42,688 nucleotides of DNA from Prevotella sp. P5-108 (GTDB lineage Bacteria; Bacteroidota; Bacteroidia; Bacteroidales; Bacteroidaceae): positions 1-42,688 of the forward strand of contig NZ_NPJJ01000020.1 of the NCBI RefSeq assembly GCF_002251385.1, given 5' to 3'. Made by a program: the position numbers and the translations under genes. Position 1 is the first letter of the stretch; each line of letters begins with the position of its first letter. A model generated the notes under the pieces. It saw only the letters and a list, made by a program, of their open reading frames with translations, was not told the DNA's origin and did not search any database. Positions 41,517 through 42,688 of the stretch are shown here, one piece after another.

Positions 41517-42500
41517 ATGCAGGATATACCTACTATTATGGAAGACATGTGTTCACAAATGCACAATGTAGGCAACAACCGCATAGTGGCCGACGCCCAT
41601 GGCAACGTGGAGGAGGTAAACCACTACTACCCCTACGGCGCGCTGATGGACGACAGCCGCAATGCCACCACCCAACCCTACAAATACATAGGCAAAGAGC
41701 TCGACCGCACCCACGGCCTCGACTGGTACGACCACGGTGCCCGCCACTACGACCCCGTCACGGGGAGGTGGAACGTAATGGATGCCTTGGCGGAGAAATA
41801 TTACGCATGGTCGCCATACGTGTCGTGTGGGAATAATTCGATAAGCACCATTGACGATAATGGCATGGAATGGTATAGAGATATAGATAATACTATTCAG
41901 TACTCCCCGCAAGTTCATTCACAAAAAGACTTGAAGAAGAATCAGGTGTACATAGGGGCATATTTAACTACAGGGAAGGGTAAATCACTGGTAAGTTACC
42001 GTCGTGACGGCAGTATACTCTATGCCAATGAGACCAAAGCATATAACCGTATCTGGAATCAAGCCAGCGTACATTATCGAAGAATGGGAGAAAAGGGAGG
42101 AAGGGAAGTAGCTGCATTTATCCTTGTAGATAGTCGTGTACTGGTACTTCCAGATTATAAGAACACAAGTATGCAGTCTGAAATAGGAGACTATGGTTAT
42201 CGAGTTGGACATGGAGTCATACGCAAAGGAAAGGAGAAGTTTAACATTTCAGCTCAGATTCATACTCACCAAGAGAGAATGAGCGATGAGCGTGCATCAG
42301 AAGCAGATGGTTTATTCTCAAAAAAGATGGGAGGACTACCTGTTCTTGTAATAGGAAAGGACAAGGTTACTCGTGGCTTCTATTATGACTTCAACGATGG
42401 AAAAAGTTTTGGATTCGGCGACAGCCTTAGATTCCATGAATTAAATAAATTATCATCATGGTTAAATCAACATCGAAGATTTTTTTTGCAGGTAAAGTGA
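41517..42500 (+). CDS. promoterless RHS tip with JAB-like toxin domain
   Basis: This 327-codon frame has no signal peptide and no promoter I can find. It starts with a few non-RHS residues, then from about residue 19 joins the RHS core (GNNRIVADAHGNVEEVNHYY, PYGALMDDSRN, PYKYIGKELDRTHGLDWY, HGARHYDPVTGRWNVMD), and from about residue 115 enters an AT-rich toxin. Residues 195-325 look like a JAB/JAMM-type metalloprotease domain: REVAAFILVDS, then QIHTHQER with His249 and His251, and Ser261 and Asp264 in place of the HxHx7Sx2D pattern (two residues longer). It matches what I recall of the JAB-like toxin 1 family. It is likely a silent displaced tip usable by recombination. Confidence 0.7.
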   Translation: MQDIPTIMEDMCSQMHNVGNNRIVADAHGNVEEVNHYYPYGALMDDSRNATTQPYKYIGKELDRTHGLDWYDHGARHYDPVTGRWNVMDALAEKYYAWSPYVSCGNNSISTIDDNGMEWYRDIDNTIQYSPQVHSQKDLKKNQVYIGAYLTTGKGKSLVSYRRDGSILYANETKAYNRIWNQASVHYRRMGEKGGREVAAFILVDSRVLVLPDYKNTSMQSEIGDYGYRVGHGVIRKGKEKFNISAQIHTHQERMSDERASEADGLFSKKMGGLPVLVIGKDKVTRGFYYDFNDGKSFGFGDSLRFHELNKLSSWLNQHRRFFLQVK

Positions 42501-42688
42501 CATGCCTAATGGTAATTGGCTGCTTGTTCACACTCTCTTTAGGTATGTCTACAGCCCCCAAAGCATGTACGCCAGGAGAAGGTTTGGAAATAAAAGAGAT
42601 TTTCTGTGATAGCTCTCTACGTGAAATTATCAAAACGTATACGGAAAGCCATTCCCGCTATGACACTTTTGTTGTTACCCGCCCCATC
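42458..42688 (+). CDS. partial exported immunity-like protein, runs off the window
   Basis: The ATG at 42458 opens a frame with no stop through the end of the window (77 codons seen). It overlaps the JAB-like toxin gene by 43 bp. The N-terminus is basic, MVKSTSKIFFAGKV, followed by a hydrophobic stretch MVIGCLFTLSLGMSTA, which is a plausible signal peptide, then CTPGEGLEIKEIFCDS. I do not recognise it. By position it is the cognate immunity gene of the JAB-like toxin. Export would suit a toxin that acts outside the cytoplasm. Confidence 0.6.
   Translation, partial: MVKSTSKIFFAGKVTCLMVIGCLFTLSLGMSTAPKACTPGEGLEIKEIFCDSSLREIIKTYTESHSRYDTFVVTRPI

Overview
This window is a chromosomal segment of a Bacteroidales bacterium, most likely Prevotellaceae or a close relative. 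The evidence is the Bacteroidota promoter type (TTTG, about 19-20 bp, then TAnnTTTG), found upstream of many genes; a SusC/SusD polysaccharide utilisation locus; DUF1735, DUF4369 and LamG lipoproteins; few Shine-Dalgarno sites; and Bacteroidota-type RHS core sequence. Housekeeping genes are GC-rich and densely packed, while the two ends carry AT-rich, recombined RHS material.

Layout. (1) 1-1590: an expressed-looking RHS-tip cassette (promoter, signal peptide, short RHS piece, toxin-like C-terminus, overlapping immunity-like gene), then a frameshifted RHS core remnant next to tRNA-Gln(CTG) (1638-1708, minus). (2) 1888-6017: rsfS-ftsH-cdsA-rsmA, a ribosome, protease and phospholipid housekeeping cluster. 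It ends tail to tail with a small exported protein (6018-6425). (3) 6548-6747: a probable independent small RNA with its own promoter and terminator. (4) 7305-15683: a seven-gene glycerol-phosphate operon, glpABC, a glycerol-1-phosphate dehydrogenase, a GlpT-type transporter, a HAD-IIA phosphatase and a secreted protein. Intergenic 21-22 bp tandem arrays lie on both sides. (5) 16395-20004: an AraC remnant, an arginase-fold protein and a secreted GH3 glycosidase. (6) 20556-20993: Hsp20. (7) 21377-29283: a SusC-SusD-GH18-LamG-F5/8 locus with the same gene order as the high-mannose N-glycan locus BT3983-3987 of B. thetaiotaomicron. Its susC signal peptide is broken by a one-base slip. (8) 30348-32129 dnaX, divergent from an FtsB/DivIC-like gene. 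(9) 33174-38053: a DUF4369 lipoprotein, dihydroorotase, a stand-alone MetH activation domain, a membrane metallophosphoesterase and a PlsC-type acyltransferase. (10) 38061-39032: direct and inverted repeats. (11) 39211-39960: cyclophilin. (12) 40231-42688: a second copy of the promoter/signal-peptide/RHS cassette with a different toxin and immunity gene, then a third, promoterless RHS tip with a JAB-like toxin and a partial exported immunity gene that runs off the window.

How the parts work together. Region 4 would import glycerol phosphates, oxidise sn-glycerol-3-phosphate to DHAP, feed electrons to quinone, and convert DHAP to or from sn-glycerol-1-phosphate. Region 7 would bind, import and cleave N-linked glycans. 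The RHS material at both ends looks like a polymorphic-toxin reservoir. A roughly 250 bp module carrying a promoter, a Sec leader and the start of an RHS tip occurs twice, 40 kb apart, each time joined to a different toxin/immunity pair. That is the least ordinary arrangement here and the best candidate for an undescribed system. Two one-base breaks (susC and the second RHS toxin) lie in A homopolymers, so sequencing error must be excluded before they are read as biology.
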